Below are positions 17,185 through 26,441 of a stretch of 64,000 nucleotides of DNA, piece after piece (within the stretch, counting starts at the first letter, position 1; every line of letters starts with the position of its first letter). The DNA comes from Taklimakanibacter albus (GTDB lineage Bacteria; Pseudomonadota; Alphaproteobacteria; Rhizobiales; Aestuariivirgaceae), in assembly GCF_016595235.1 (NCBI RefSeq), contig NZ_JAENHL010000007.1:1648765-1712764 (forward strand). The letters are read 5' to 3'. A program made the translations under genes and the position numbers. The notes under the pieces are model-generated. The model made no database searches. It was not told the origin of the DNA and saw only the letters and a list, made by a program, of their open reading frames with translations.

Positions 17185-19014
17185 ATGACGGACACCATCA
17201 TCCTGGGCTTGTCGGCCTACTTTCATGACAGCGCGGCGGCCATACTGAGGAACGGCGAGATAATAGCCGCCGCCTCGGAAGAGCGATTCTCCCGCGAAAA
17301 GGGCGACAGCGCCTTCCCTTCCCATGCCGTGGCCTACTGTCTGAAGCAGGCGGGCGTGACGATGGCGGACCTCACCGCCGTCGGCTTCTATGACAAGCCG
17401 ATCCTCAAATTCGACCGCATATTGATGACCTATATGTCGGTGGCGCCTCGCGGATTCACGCAGTTTCGCAAGGCGGGCCCGTTGTGGATCAAGGAGAAGC
17501 TGTGGATCGAGAGCGACATCCGCAAGGAGCTCCAGGGCTACAAGGGACCGATGTTCTTTTCCGAGCATCACGAATCGCACGCCGCCAGCGCCTTCTTCCC
17601 CTCGCCCTTTCCCGAGGCGGCGATCCTCACCATCGACGGCGTGGGGGAATGGGCGACCTCGTCGCAAGCCGTCGGACGGGGCTCCGAGATCGAGATCCTC
17701 AAGGAAATGCGCTGGCCCGATTCGCTGGGCCTGCTCTATTCCGCATTCACCTATTACACCGGCTTCAAGGTAAACTCCGGCGAATACAAGGTGATGGGGC
17801 TTGCCCCCTATGGCGAGCCCAAATACGTCAAGCTGATCTACGACAAGCTGATCGACCTGAAGGAGGACGGCTCCTTCGTCATGAACCAGGACTATTTCGC
17901 CTATCTCGACGGCCTGACCATGACGAACGAGAAGTTCGACCAGTTGATCGGCGGGCCGCCGCGGGTGCCCGAATCCAATCTCACGCAGCGCGAAATGGAC
18001 CTTGCCCGCTCCGTTCAGGAAGTCTGCGAAGAGGTCATGCTGCGCATGGCGCGGTCGCTCCACCGCGAGACCGGGCTTCCGAACCTGTGCATGGCCGGCG
18101 GCGTGGCGCTGAACTGCGTGGGGAACGGCCGCATCCTGCGCGAAGGGCCGTTCGAGCGCATCTGGGTGCAGCCGGCGGCGGGCGACGCGGGCGGCGCATT
18201 GGGGGTGGCGCAGCTGATCTGGCATCGCCAGTTCAAGGGACCGCGCCAGGCCGACGGCAAGACCGACCAGATGCAGGGCGCCTATCTCGGCCCCTCCTTT
18301 TCGGAGCACGAGGTCGAGAGCTATCTCAAGAGCGTCGGCGCCTCCTACACCAAGCTCGAGCGCCAGGAGCTGCTCACCACTTCGGCGCGTCTGCTGGCGG
18401 ATGAGAAGATCATCGGCTGGTTCAACGGCCGGATGGAATTCGGGCCGCGCGCCTTGGGCGCCCGCTCGATTCTCGGCGACCCGCGCAGCCCGCGCATGCA
18501 GGCGCAGATGAATCTCAAGATAAAATTCCGCGAGGGCTTCCGTCCCTTCGCGCCCTCGGTGCTGCGCGAGCGGGTGTCTGACTATTTCGAGCTCGACGCC
18601 GATTCGCCCTATATGCTGCTGGTGGCGCCGGTGAAGAAGGAACGCTGCATCCCGCCCAAGGAAGGCGCGCAGAAGCTATGGGGCATCGAACAGCTGAACG
18701 AGCTGCGCTCGGACATTCCGGCGGTGACGCATATCGACTATTCGGCGCGCGTGCAGACGGTGAGCCGCGATGTGAGCCCGGACTATCACGACCTGATCAG
18801 CGAATTCGATCGGATGACGGGCTGCCCCGTGCTCGTCAACACGTCCTTCAACGTGCGCGGCGAGCCGATCGTCTGCACGCCGCAGGACGCCTATACCTGC
18901 TTCATGCGCACCAATATCGACGCGCTGGTCATGGGCCCCTTCATCATGCACAAGGCCGACCAGACGGAATGGACGGAGACGGAGGACTGGAGATGGCAGT
19001 TTCAACTCGACTGA
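17185..19014 (+). CDS. Carbamoyltransferase, NodU/CmcH family
   Basis: A 609-residue enzyme. The N-terminal ASKHA-fold part begins ILGLSAYFHDSAA and contains FFSEHHESHAASAFFPSPF (metal-binding His residues). The C-terminal YrdC-like/carbamoyl-transfer part contains NGRMEFGPRALGARSILGD. Family members transfer the carbamoyl group of carbamoyl phosphate, via carbamoyl-adenylate, to a hydroxyl of a sugar or natural product (Nod factor NodU, cephamycin CmcH, saxitoxin SxtI). ATG 17185 was chosen because the domain starts at once; ATG 17158 would add 9 residues. The neighbours SxtJ and DUF5989 and the surrounding glycan genes point to carbamoylation of a surface sugar. Confidence 0.93.
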   Translation: MTDTIILGLSAYFHDSAAAILRNGEIIAAASEERFSREKGDSAFPSHAVAYCLKQAGVTMADLTAVGFYDKPILKFDRILMTYMSVAPRGFTQFRKAGPLWIKEKLWIESDIRKELQGYKGPMFFSEHHESHAASAFFPSPFPEAAILTIDGVGEWATSSQAVGRGSEIEILKEMRWPDSLGLLYSAFTYYTGFKVNSGEYKVMGLAPYGEPKYVKLIYDKLIDLKEDGSFVMNQDYFAYLDGLTMTNEKFDQLIGGPPRVPESNLTQREMDLARSVQEVCEEVMLRMARSLHRETGLPNLCMAGGVALNCVGNGRILREGPFERIWVQPAAGDAGGALGVAQLIWHRQFKGPRQADGKTDQMQGAYLGPSFSEHEVESYLKSVGASYTKLERQELLTTSARLLADEKIIGWFNGRMEFGPRALGARSILGDPRSPRMQAQMNLKIKFREGFRPFAPSVLRERVSDYFELDADSPYMLLVAPVKKERCIPPKEGAQKLWGIEQLNELRSDIPAVTHIDYSARVQTVSRDVSPDYHDLISEFDRMTGCPVLVNTSFNVRGEPIVCTPQDAYTCFMRTNIDALVMGPFIMHKADQTEWTETEDWRWQFQLD

Positions 19015-19391
19015 CGGCCGCGGCCCAGGGCCGGAAATTCGCTTTCACGCTCGGCATCGCGCTGGCTGTCCTCGGCGGCCTCTCCCTGTGGCGCGGGCAT
19101 ACGATCGTACCCTTCGTGCTGCTGGTGCCGGGCGCCGTGCTGCTCGTCGCGGGCCTCGTCGTTCCGCAGCATCTGGGCCCCATCGAGCGCGCCTGGATGG
19201 CTCTCGGCCACAAGCTGTCCGTCGTGATGACGCCGGTGGTGATGTTCGTGCTCTATTACGGCACCATCACCACTTTCGGCCTCATGATGCGCGCCTTCGG
19301 AAAACGGCCCCTCACTGAAAACCACCAGCCCGGAACAGCCTGGGTCGACCGGGGCAAGAAGCGCCAGAGCGATCTGAAACGGCAATTTTAG
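18993..19391 (+). CDS. SxtJ family membrane protein
   Basis: A 132-residue protein with three or four membrane helices (about residues 15-32, 36-58 and 74-100) and a basic C-terminal tail (GKKRQSDLKRQF). It matches the SxtJ-type family that accompanies carbamoyltransferases. Its ATG lies inside the end of the carbamoyltransferase gene (22-base overlap), preceded by GGAGGACTGGAG, so translation is coupled. It probably recruits the carbamoyltransferase to the membrane or handles its product; that role is inferred. Its TAG stop abuts the palindromic repeat at 19393. Confidence 0.8.
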   Translation: MAVSTRLTAAAQGRKFAFTLGIALAVLGGLSLWRGHTIVPFVLLVPGAVLLVAGLVVPQHLGPIERAWMALGHKLSVVMTPVVMFVLYYGTITTFGLMMRAFGKRPLTENHQPGTAWVDRGKKRQSDLKRQF

Positions 19392-19392
19392 A

Positions 19393-19437
19393 GCATCGGA
19401 CCGAAAAGCGCGAAGCGGTTTTCGGATAATCCGATGC
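19393..19437. repeat. Palindromic intergenic repeat, GCATCGG family
   Basis: GCATCGGACCGAAAA and TTTTCGGATAATCCGATGC form the arms around GCGCGAAGCGG. Close relatives lie at 32647-32695 and 55777-55824. It begins two bases after a TAG stop codon. Confidence 0.8.
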
Positions 19438-19462
19438 GCAAATTAAAGAGATGGAAGGCCGG

Positions 19463-21796
19463 TCAGGACGGGAAGATCAGCGGCACGGCGGCGGGATCAC
19501 GCCCCAGGAAGCGCCGCTTGGCGCGATGCGCCATCAGCTTCATACGACCGATCTGCGGCAGCGTGGCGCGCACGCCGGACCACACGCGGTGCCAGACATC
19601 GTCGAGATGATGCGGGCCTTGGCGCTCGGTGAGCTGGTCCATGTAGTGCTTGATCGCATTGGTGGCCCAGGCGGCATGGCCCGCCGTCACATTGTCCGCG
19701 GCGTTGTGCATGTCCACGAACAAAGTGGGATAGCGGAAGCGGCGCAGCGTATCGCGGGCTTCCATGTAGGGGCCGCCCACGCCCGCGAGCTCGACGGCGA
19801 GATTGAGGCCGAGGATCTCCGGCATGAAGTGCCGCGGGAAGCAGGAGATCGCCAGCCACAGCGTCGCAATCTCGTAGGAACTGTCGTCGAGACGATCCCA
19901 GTCCGCGAAGGCGCGCGATTCGACCGGCGGCGCCGAGACGCCCATGGCGGTGAGGAGGTCACGGTAGATGTTGGCGTGATGCTCCTTCGACTTGCCCTCG
20001 CCGATCTCCTCCACGAAGACGTGGAACATCATGCGCGCGACCGACGTGTGGATCAGCGGCGGCGACGCCATGCCCTGCAGCCACGCGCCGTCGATGAGGA
20101 TGAGCGGCGCCAACTGCACGGTCGTTTCGATAAAGGCGTCCTTCGGCACGTCGGGCCGCGCCGCCGGCGGGCGGTAGGAATCGACCTGGTCCCGGTGCTT
20201 TTTATCCAGCCAGCCATCGAGCGCGCCGGGGCTGTAGTGCCGTGAGGGGATCGGACGCTCGCCCTTCCAGATCATGGCGCGCGAGCGCTCCAGCCGGTCG
20301 CGCGCAAAGCGCTCGGCGACGGGAAGAATCTCCGGGAAGAACTCGACATTGACCAGGTGATAATAGAGGTCGCGGATCGAGCACTTGCCGAACATCGCTT
20401 CGCTGCGGCGGCGGAAATCCGCCGCGGGAAACAGGCGGCCCTTGACCATGGCCTCGGTCTGAACAGCGGGTTTGAGGCCAGGGTCGGTGATCGCCAGCGT
20501 GGCGCTGCGATCCCCTTCCGGGCTGTTGCGCTTCTCGCGCGGCGGCAGGCTGAGGACCCAGTTTCGGATGACCTGCTGCTCGGCGGGCGAGAATACGGCG
20601 AGCATCGGGCCGCCGAAGCCGATGAGGCGATTGAGGAACGGACTCTTGTCGGGATCGCCGGGGCGGATCCAGGGCGAAGCCGCCAGCGCATCGAGCAGCG
20701 CCGGCCCGTTGAAGTTTTCGACGTCGAAATATTCGTCGATCTTGCGGCCGCCGAGCGGCCGGTTGCCATGATAGCCGCGCGCCGAGGCGGCCTTGCGCCA
20801 CACCAGGTCGATCATTTCCTGCTGCGGATTGGGCGGGCCGGAAGGCGCCGCCGCGATCGTCGCCTCCTCCCAGCGCCGCCACAGGCGGAGCAGCGTCGCG
20901 GCTCCCGCCAGCATCTTGGCGAAGCCGGCCTCGCGCTCGTCCTCGGGCAAATCCTCGAGCACGGTCGCCGCGGCCGTCCGCGCGAGATCGCAGCCTTTCT
21001 CCGCATAACCGTCGGCGAGCAGATCGTCACCGATGGCGGGAAGATCGAAGTGACGGCATGCCTCGGCGATGAGGCCGGGGCCGAAGGCGGAAAGGCCCAG
21101 ATATTGCCAGGCGAGATTGACGCCGACGATTTCCGGAAAGAGCGTGCGCGTGAATTGCGCGATGGCGAGGAGGAACCCCGGCAGGGCGAAGCTTTCCTCC
21201 GCGAATTCAAGGTGCTTGGCGAAGGAGTGACTCGACACATCATCCCCTGGAAGGCCGAGGCGCGAGCAGACGAGGCGGTAGTCGCCGGCAAAGTGGCGGC
21301 CGGTATCCGCAACGAAGCCGCGCACCTGATGCTGATAGAGGCCGGTCAGTGTGGCGCCGGCATGCGTGTGGGCGGTGGCGACGCGGCAGCCCGTCTCCAG
21401 CCAGCAGCCATCGACGAGAGCGGCCGGCAGATACTGCGTCAGAACATGGAGGAGCTTCCGCCTTGCGACGCCCGCGTCAGCCGCCTGCCAGGCGCGGCCG
21501 CTGGTGCCCTTCGACGCCGAGAGAGCATCGGTGAGCGATGCGACGCGCTCCGCGACGGACGAGCCGGTGATGCGGCGGGCTAATTCGCCGCCATCTCCGC
21601 TCTTCTCATCGCGAATTTCCCGCTGCACGAGATCGCGCGCCATCGGCAGGACCTCAGGATGCTCGTCGATATTGACGAGGAAATAGAACAGGTCCCGCAA
21701 CGAAATCGCCGTCTCGGACGGCGGGTTGGGCAGGTCGCTCCGATCGAAGGAGTACTGTAATTTCTCGCTATTGAGCGTGCGAAGATCCATCGGCAT
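19463..21796 (-). CDS. Tandem heme-oxygenase-like iron-containing redox enzyme
   Basis: A 777-residue protein with an internal duplication. LRDLFYFLVNIDEHPEVLP (33-51) matches IRDLYYHLVNVEFFPEILP (474-492), and LFPEIVGVNLAWQYLG (219-234) matches FMPEILGLNLAVELAG (657-672). The second half has the His/Asp/His pattern of heme-oxygenase-like diiron enzymes (H697, D701, H707, with Glu and His around 595-607). The first half lacks the last His, so it is probably a non-catalytic copy. Family members use iron and oxygen to oxidise or cleave small molecules. No signal peptide is present. It stands alone, minus strand, between the carbamoyltransferase pair and an SGNH protein. The substrate is unknown; the family call is moderate. 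Confidence 0.65.
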   Translation of the reverse strand: MPMDLRTLNSEKLQYSFDRSDLPNPPSETAISLRDLFYFLVNIDEHPEVLPMARDLVQREIRDEKSGDGGELARRITGSSVAERVASLTDALSASKGTSGRAWQAADAGVARRKLLHVLTQYLPAALVDGCWLETGCRVATAHTHAGATLTGLYQHQVRGFVADTGRHFAGDYRLVCSRLGLPGDDVSSHSFAKHLEFAEESFALPGFLLAIAQFTRTLFPEIVGVNLAWQYLGLSAFGPGLIAEACRHFDLPAIGDDLLADGYAEKGCDLARTAAATVLEDLPEDEREAGFAKMLAGAATLLRLWRRWEEATIAAAPSGPPNPQQEMIDLVWRKAASARGYHGNRPLGGRKIDEYFDVENFNGPALLDALAASPWIRPGDPDKSPFLNRLIGFGGPMLAVFSPAEQQVIRNWVLSLPPREKRNSPEGDRSATLAITDPGLKPAVQTEAMVKGRLFPAADFRRRSEAMFGKCSIRDLYYHLVNVEFFPEILPVAERFARDRLERSRAMIWKGERPIPSRHYSPGALDGWLDKKHRDQVDSYRPPAARPDVPKDAFIETTVQLAPLILIDGAWLQGMASPPLIHTSVARMMFHVFVEEIGEGKSKEHHANIYRDLLTAMGVSAPPVESRAFADWDRLDDSSYEIATLWLAISCFPRHFMPEILGLNLAVELAGVGGPYMEARDTLRRFRYPTLFVDMHNAADNVTAGHAAWATNAIKHYMDQLTERQGPHHLDDVWHRVWSGVRATLPQIGRMKLMAHRAKRRFLGRDPAAVPLIFPS

Positions 21797-22034
21797 CCGA
21801 CAAGATCACCTGGCTCGGCTCACAATAAAAATATTCTTCCAGGCTTGCCGCCGCTCTATCAGGCTTGCGCCTCGCCCGCAATGACATAACCGGCTTAGTC
21901 GCTTTAGCGCGAATTGGGTTCGGCAACTCAAGATTGTATTTGAGTGTGCGGCATAGGCAAAGCGATGGGGGTGCTTGTTGCCGCGCCTGCGATTCCCTTA
22001 CAACGTCCCATGAGGGGCGAAGCGGGAGGAAGAT

Positions 22035-23195
22035 TTGTCGGTCCGCACTTGCATGAAGTTGCTGACGGTCGTCGTGTCGATTGCCGTCGCCTTGATAGTC
22101 GGAGAGATCCTGGTCCGGACCTTCACGATCTATCCGAATACGCTCGCCTCCAATCGGATCCTCGACGAAAATATCGGCTTCCGGGCCTCGCAGAAGATTC
22201 CCGAGGTCGATGCCGACGGCTTCCGGAATCCCGAGGGCGTTCCCAAGGAGATCGTCGCCATCGGCGACTCTCAGACCTTCGGCTTCAACGTTCGCTCCGA
22301 CGCTGCGTGGCCCTCCCTCCTCTCCCGCGCCATCGGCAAGCCGATCTACAATTTTGGCTCCGGCGGTTACGGCCTCATCGTCTATCACGGGCTCCTGAAA
22401 CTGTACCTCAAGCCCGAAACGCGCGTCGCCATCGTAACCCTCTATCCCGCCAACGACTTTGAGCAATTCTATGCCTCCGACGCGGACTGCCTCGTGCTCG
22501 ACAATCCGAACGCCTTCTGGAAGGCGGAGCGCGAGCGGCTGAAGCTGGAATGGCCGGCCTATCCGGTGGGTTGCCTGCACAATGACGACAACTCCGAAGC
22601 GGGCTTCTTCGGCAATCTTACGCGCCATATCGCGATGCTGGCGATGGCGCGGGACGCGCTCGGCTTGGGCAGCGCCGGTCCCGGCATCCCCGGCGGACCG
22701 GAAAAGGGCGTGATCGAAATCCCCGACGGGCTCGGCACCGTCAATGTCTCGCGCATCGAGATGCATGAGCGCAGCACTGATCCCGCCGTTCCCGAAGTCG
22801 CGGCCATGATGAAAAACCTGCCGATATTCCTCGCCGACTGGAAGAAGATGTCGGAGACCGGCGTCAGGATCGGCGTCGTAGTGCTGCCCTCGCGCGAACG
22901 CGTGATCCACGACTATTTCGCGCGCAAGGGGCGGCTCGGCGAGCTCGACCCGCGCCTCGCCAACGGCATGGCGAAGCAGATCGCCATGGAGCAGTTCATG
23001 CGCGATACGCTCGAGAAATCCGGCCTGCCCTTCGTCTTCGCCAATGAGGACCTCTACCGCCACCTCGAATTCGGGCTGCAGAAGGGCATACCGCTCTATC
23101 CCAAGGCCGATAATGGCCATCCGCTGGAGCTGGGTTATACCGCCTATGCCAGCGCCGCGCGTCGCCTGCTGATCAAGATGGGTCTTCTGAAATAA
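22035..23195 (+). CDS. Membrane-anchored SGNH hydrolase-like protein
   Basis: A 386-residue protein with one N-terminal membrane helix (about residues 8-30) and an extracytoplasmic SGNH/GDSL fold: GDSQ with the candidate nucleophile S79, the Gly block in NFGSGGYG (107-114), N140 in YPAND, and a C-terminal D359-x-x-H362. Such proteins add or remove O-acyl groups on polysaccharides. The start is TTG at 22035, with GGGAGGA four bases before; an ATG at 22053 would remove six residues and leave a poorer spacing. The nearby carbamoyltransferase and glycosyltransferase genes suggest it decorates the same glycan. A paralogue of this type is at 28684. Confidence 0.75.
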   Translation: MSVRTCMKLLTVVVSIAVALIVGEILVRTFTIYPNTLASNRILDENIGFRASQKIPEVDADGFRNPEGVPKEIVAIGDSQTFGFNVRSDAAWPSLLSRAIGKPIYNFGSGGYGLIVYHGLLKLYLKPETRVAIVTLYPANDFEQFYASDADCLVLDNPNAFWKAERERLKLEWPAYPVGCLHNDDNSEAGFFGNLTRHIAMLAMARDALGLGSAGPGIPGGPEKGVIEIPDGLGTVNVSRIEMHERSTDPAVPEVAAMMKNLPIFLADWKKMSETGVRIGVVVLPSRERVIHDYFARKGRLGELDPRLANGMAKQIAMEQFMRDTLEKSGLPFVFANEDLYRHLEFGLQKGIPLYPKADNGHPLELGYTAYASAARRLLIKMGLLK

Positions 23196-23201
23196 TCGGC
23201 G

Positions 23202-24062
23202 CTAGATCTTCCAGATCACGCGCGTCATCAGCTTTTGCTCGATCGTGTAGTTGCTGCCCGGCACCGCGTTCGACAACACCGTGAGATCGAGACCCGCCGC
23301 GCTGGGTGACCGGCGCCGCACCGCTTCGACCGCCAAGGCGTGCAGCCGCGCGCGGTCCTCGCGGGCAAGCTCGCGGTCGAACAGCTTCATCATGCTGAGC
23401 TTCGAGGTGCGGTAGAGCAGCCCGATGAGGTGGCTTTCGGATATGCTGAGCTTGTGGAAGCGCACCCGCTCGGCGTCCGAATGGGCGATGGCGCGCGTCA
23501 CCAGCGCCTCGGGGAGCACGACCTTCTTGTGCTGGTGGAAGTCCAGGCGGTCGACGAGGTCGGTGTCGCCGCCGGCACCCCAGCCCTGCAGCAGCGCGTC
23601 ATAACCTTCGAGATCGCGGAAGGTCGCGGCCGGCATGACGATCAGGCCTTCGAGGCGGTTCGCGCCGTTGCGCAGCACATCGTCCTTGTGGATGGAGAGC
23701 TCGAGCGCATTCGGCATCTTGCCATAGGTGCCGGGCGTAACGGCGCCGGTGACCCATGTGGCGAAATCCCCGGCGAGCATGGTGTCGGCGTCCACGAAGA
23801 CGAGGAGCGGCGCCGTCGCTTGCGCCGCGCCGATATTGCGCGCTTCCCAGTTGTTGAAATAGGGCCGGCCTTCGACCTTGACCACTTTCACCGCCGGAAA
23901 ATGCTCCCGCACATAGGCCGTCGTCGCCTCCGGACAGTCATAGTCGACCACCACCACTTCCGCGCCGGGCTGAGCCGCCATCGCGGGCAGGCTTTCCTTC
24001 AGATGTGCGAGACGGCCCTTGCAGGTGGTGATGATGCTGAGCGAGGGGCCTCCGGTGCTCAT
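23202..24062 (-). CDS. Glycosyltransferase family 2
   Basis: A 286-residue GT-A enzyme without membrane segments. It starts LSIITTCKGR, has the donor-binding VFVDADT motif (DxD) near residue 100 and GWGAGGDTDLVDRL (acceptor-side E/D motif region) near residue 185. It should transfer a nucleotide-activated sugar to a glycan or lipid carrier in the cytoplasm. The ATG at 24062 overlaps the TGA of gmhA by four bases, so the two are co-translated; this links it to heptose metabolism. Acceptor unknown. Confidence 0.85.
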   Translation of the reverse strand: MSTGGPSLSIITTCKGRLAHLKESLPAMAAQPGAEVVVVDYDCPEATTAYVREHFPAVKVVKVEGRPYFNNWEARNIGAAQATAPLLVFVDADTMLAGDFATWVTGAVTPGTYGKMPNALELSIHKDDVLRNGANRLEGLIVMPAATFRDLEGYDALLQGWGAGGDTDLVDRLDFHQHKKVVLPEALVTRAIAHSDAERVRFHKLSISESHLIGLLYRTSKLSMMKLFDRELAREDRARLHALAVEAVRRRSPSAAGLDLTVLSNAVPGSNYTIEQKLMTRVIWKI

Positions 24063-24655
24063 GACCCTGCTCCCGCATGCGCAGAAAAATTCTGGTCGAC
24101 GATGGCGCAGATGCAATGGATGGCGAAGATATGCGCCTCCTGGATGCGCGCGGTTTCTGGCGACGGCGCCGCGAAACACAGGTCGGAAATTTGCCGAAGC
24201 AGGCTGTCCTTGGCCCCCGTAAGGCCGATCACCGCCATGCTCCTGGCGCGGGCGGCCCTGGCGGCGGCGGCGACATTGGGTGAATTGCCCGACGTCGAGA
24301 TCGCGATCAGCACGTCGCCCGCCTGGCCGAGTGCCTCCACTTGCCGCGCAAACACATGTTCGAAGCCATAGTCGTTGCCGACGGAAGTCAGCGCCGAGGT
24401 GTCGGTGGAAAGGGCGATGGCCGCGAGCGCCCGGCGCTCGGTGGCGAAGCGGCCGACCAGCTCAGCGGCAAAGTGCTGCGAATCGGCGGCACTGCCGCCA
24501 TTGCCGCATACGAGCACCTTGCGGCCGGCGGCGAGGCGCTCGCAGATGAGCTCGGCAATCTCCGCAATGAGCGGGAGATGGCGGGTCATATCGGAAAACG
24601 CCGCCTGATGGCGATCGAGATGGGCCGCGACAAGCGCGGCGTGAGCCTGTTTCAT
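24059..24655 (-). CDS. gmhA: Phosphoheptose (D-sedoheptulose 7-phosphate) isomerase
   Basis: A 198-residue SIS-domain protein with the family signatures CGNGGSAADSQHFAAELVGR and AISTSGNSPNV, and a C-terminal HIFAIHCICAIVD helix. It converts sedoheptulose 7-phosphate to D-glycero-D-manno-heptose 7-phosphate, the first committed step toward ADP-heptose. Length is normal for GmhA. It supplies the substrate for HldE (9100-10602), though 13 kb away, and is the first gene of a two-gene unit with the GT2. No gmhB is visible in the window. Confidence 0.93.
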   Translation of the reverse strand: MKQAHAALVAAHLDRHQAAFSDMTRHLPLIAEIAELICERLAAGRKVLVCGNGGSAADSQHFAAELVGRFATERRALAAIALSTDTSALTSVGNDYGFEHVFARQVEALGQAGDVLIAISTSGNSPNVAAAARAARARSMAVIGLTGAKDSLLRQISDLCFAAPSPETARIQEAHIFAIHCICAIVDQNFSAHAGAGS

Positions 24656-24859
24656 GTTATGTTTGCAGCTCCTTCCATTTCGAGAACGGCAGAGTATTGG
24701 CCAAAGCCCCGGCGCGCGACAAGCCAGTAATCACACATAGAAGGAGGCCGGAATCAATGGCCACCTCGGTCGCGGCAGGAAGGTGGAATTGTGCTCGCGC
24801 GATTTTCAAGTATATGTAGCGCCCGCGAGAGATCGTCTGAACGCCTCAAAGGAGTGACC

Positions 24860-25396
24860 ATGATTTCGACCCTCCGCCGCATCTTCGCCCTTGGCCTGGC
24901 GCCGCTGGCACTATCTGCCGCGCTATTGCTGGGCCAGGCCGCGGGAGTACCTTCCGCCGCCCAGGAAACCAAGCAGGGGAATACCGGCGCCAAGCCGGCC
25001 TCGCGCGCCTGGCGGACGCAATGCGGTGGCCCCGACAAAAAAATATGCTTCATCGAGCAGCAGGTGGTCGCCAACGGCCGCGTCGTGATGGTCGGCTCCT
25101 TCGGTTACAAATCGCAGACCGAGCCCGTCGCCGTCATCACCGTGCCGCTCAACACGCTGCTCAGATCCGGGCTCGCCCTCAAGGTGGATGACAAGAAGGA
25201 ATCCTTGGCGCAGTTCGACATTTGCGGCCGCCAAGGCTGCCGCGTCGAGGTTCCGCTGTCCGGTGAGATGATTGGCAATCTGCGTTCCGGCAAATTTCTC
25301 AATGTCGGCTGGCGCCAGGGCGACGGCAAGAAACAGATCCTCCGTTTCAGCCTCACCGATTTCGCGGTCGCCTGGGACACGGTCGCCGCTAAGTGA
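24860..25396 (+). CDS. Invasion associated locus B (IalB) family protein
   Basis: A 178-residue exported protein. The signal peptide spans about residues 1-36 (hydrophobic core LGLAPLALSAALLLGQ, then AQE). The mature domain has the IalB pattern: W-x-x-x-C near residue 53, C in KKICFIEQQVV, and a later Cys pair in DICGRQGCRVEV, likely disulfide-bonded. The family is common in Alphaproteobacteria and is linked in Bartonella to host-cell entry, but most members are in free-living species and have unknown roles. RBS AAAGGAG is six bases before the ATG at 24860. Confidence 0.85.
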   Translation: MISTLRRIFALGLAPLALSAALLLGQAAGVPSAAQETKQGNTGAKPASRAWRTQCGGPDKKICFIEQQVVANGRVVMVGSFGYKSQTEPVAVITVPLNTLLRSGLALKVDDKKESLAQFDICGRQGCRVEVPLSGEMIGNLRSGKFLNVGWRQGDGKKQILRFSLTDFAVAWDTVAAK

Positions 25397-25457
25397 CGGA
25401 CCCGGCTGGGCGGTTGAAGCGTCGACCGCCCTGCCCTCTCGACGCAAGGCCTCCGCA

Positions 25458-26441
25458 TTGAACGCGCCCTTATTCATCCACGCATGGTTCAGGTCGGGCA
25501 GCACCTGGTTCTGGACGAAGCTCCGCCAGGACAGTGGTATCCGCGCTTATTACGAGCCGCTGAACGAGGAGCTCGCGGTGTGGACGCCCGAAGCCATCCG
25601 CCATGGTCCCACCAAGGCTTTCGAGGGCGACAATCATCCGCCGCTCGAAAAACACTATTTCTATGAGTATCTCGAGCTCATCGAGCAGCGCCGGCTGCTC
25701 TTCGAAACGTCCTTGTCCTATGAGAGATACTTCCTGGCCCCTGAGGAAGAAGATCCGGTACTCGAGCGTTATCTCGCGAACCTCATCGCTTCGGCGCAGG
25801 AGAACGGCTTGCGGCCCGCGCTCTGCTTCTGCCGCAGCCAGATGCGTGCACTGTGGATGAAGCGCCGCTTCGGCGGCACGCATCTCTGCCAGATCAGAGG
25901 CCCGATGGACCAATGGCTGTCCTTCGGGCGGCATGCCTATTTCAAGCAGCGCACGCTGCTCACCGCTTTCCTGCTGAACCGGCGGCATCCCGGATGCCTT
26001 GAATCCTTGAGCGGTTTCCGGGAACTCTACCGCGCCTGGCAGACGGGACAGTCATTCCAGTATCGCGACCAGGATTGCCTGGAAATATTCTGTGTGCTGT
26101 GGATCGCCTCCGCGCTGCAGTCGCTGGCGGCGAGCACCCTCATCCTGGATATCGACCGACTGGGAGCAGACACCATATTGCGCGCCGCCACGGCGGAGGA
26201 CCTGCGGCTGGCCGGCCTTCCGCACGATCTCGACGACTGCCGGCCACCGGTAGCGACGGACCGCCCGGACCTGCGCCGGGCCGTCGAGGGTGCGCTCGCC
26301 CGCGCCGCCACCTTGATCAGCACCACCTCGCACCGGCCGCTGCTGCCGCCGGCTGATGACGCCGGACTGTCCGGCAAGCTCGCGCAGCTTTCGGAAAGTA
26401 ACCGCGCCTTTCTTGCAGCCGCCTTGCCGAAACGGAGTTAG
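25458..26441 (+). CDS. Sulfotransferase-like protein
   Basis: A protein of about 327 residues. The N-terminal FIHAWFRSGSTWFW is the PAPS 5'-phosphate-binding P-loop (RSGSTW) of sulfotransferases, and LCFCRSQMRALWMKR supplies the second phosphate contact region. It probably sulfates a glycan or lipid in the cytoplasm. There is no good ATG start; TTG at 25458, three residues before the first strand, is the best choice, with longer forms reaching into unrelated sequence. It overlaps the stop of the convergent TPR/GT9 gene by four bases. Located among glycan genes. Confidence 0.72.
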   Translation: MNAPLFIHAWFRSGSTWFWTKLRQDSGIRAYYEPLNEELAVWTPEAIRHGPTKAFEGDNHPPLEKHYFYEYLELIEQRRLLFETSLSYERYFLAPEEEDPVLERYLANLIASAQENGLRPALCFCRSQMRALWMKRRFGGTHLCQIRGPMDQWLSFGRHAYFKQRTLLTAFLLNRRHPGCLESLSGFRELYRAWQTGQSFQYRDQDCLEIFCVLWIASALQSLAASTLILDIDRLGADTILRAATAEDLRLAGLPHDLDDCRPPVATDRPDLRRAVEGALARAATLISTTSHRPLLPPADDAGLSGKLAQLSESNRAFLAAALPKRS

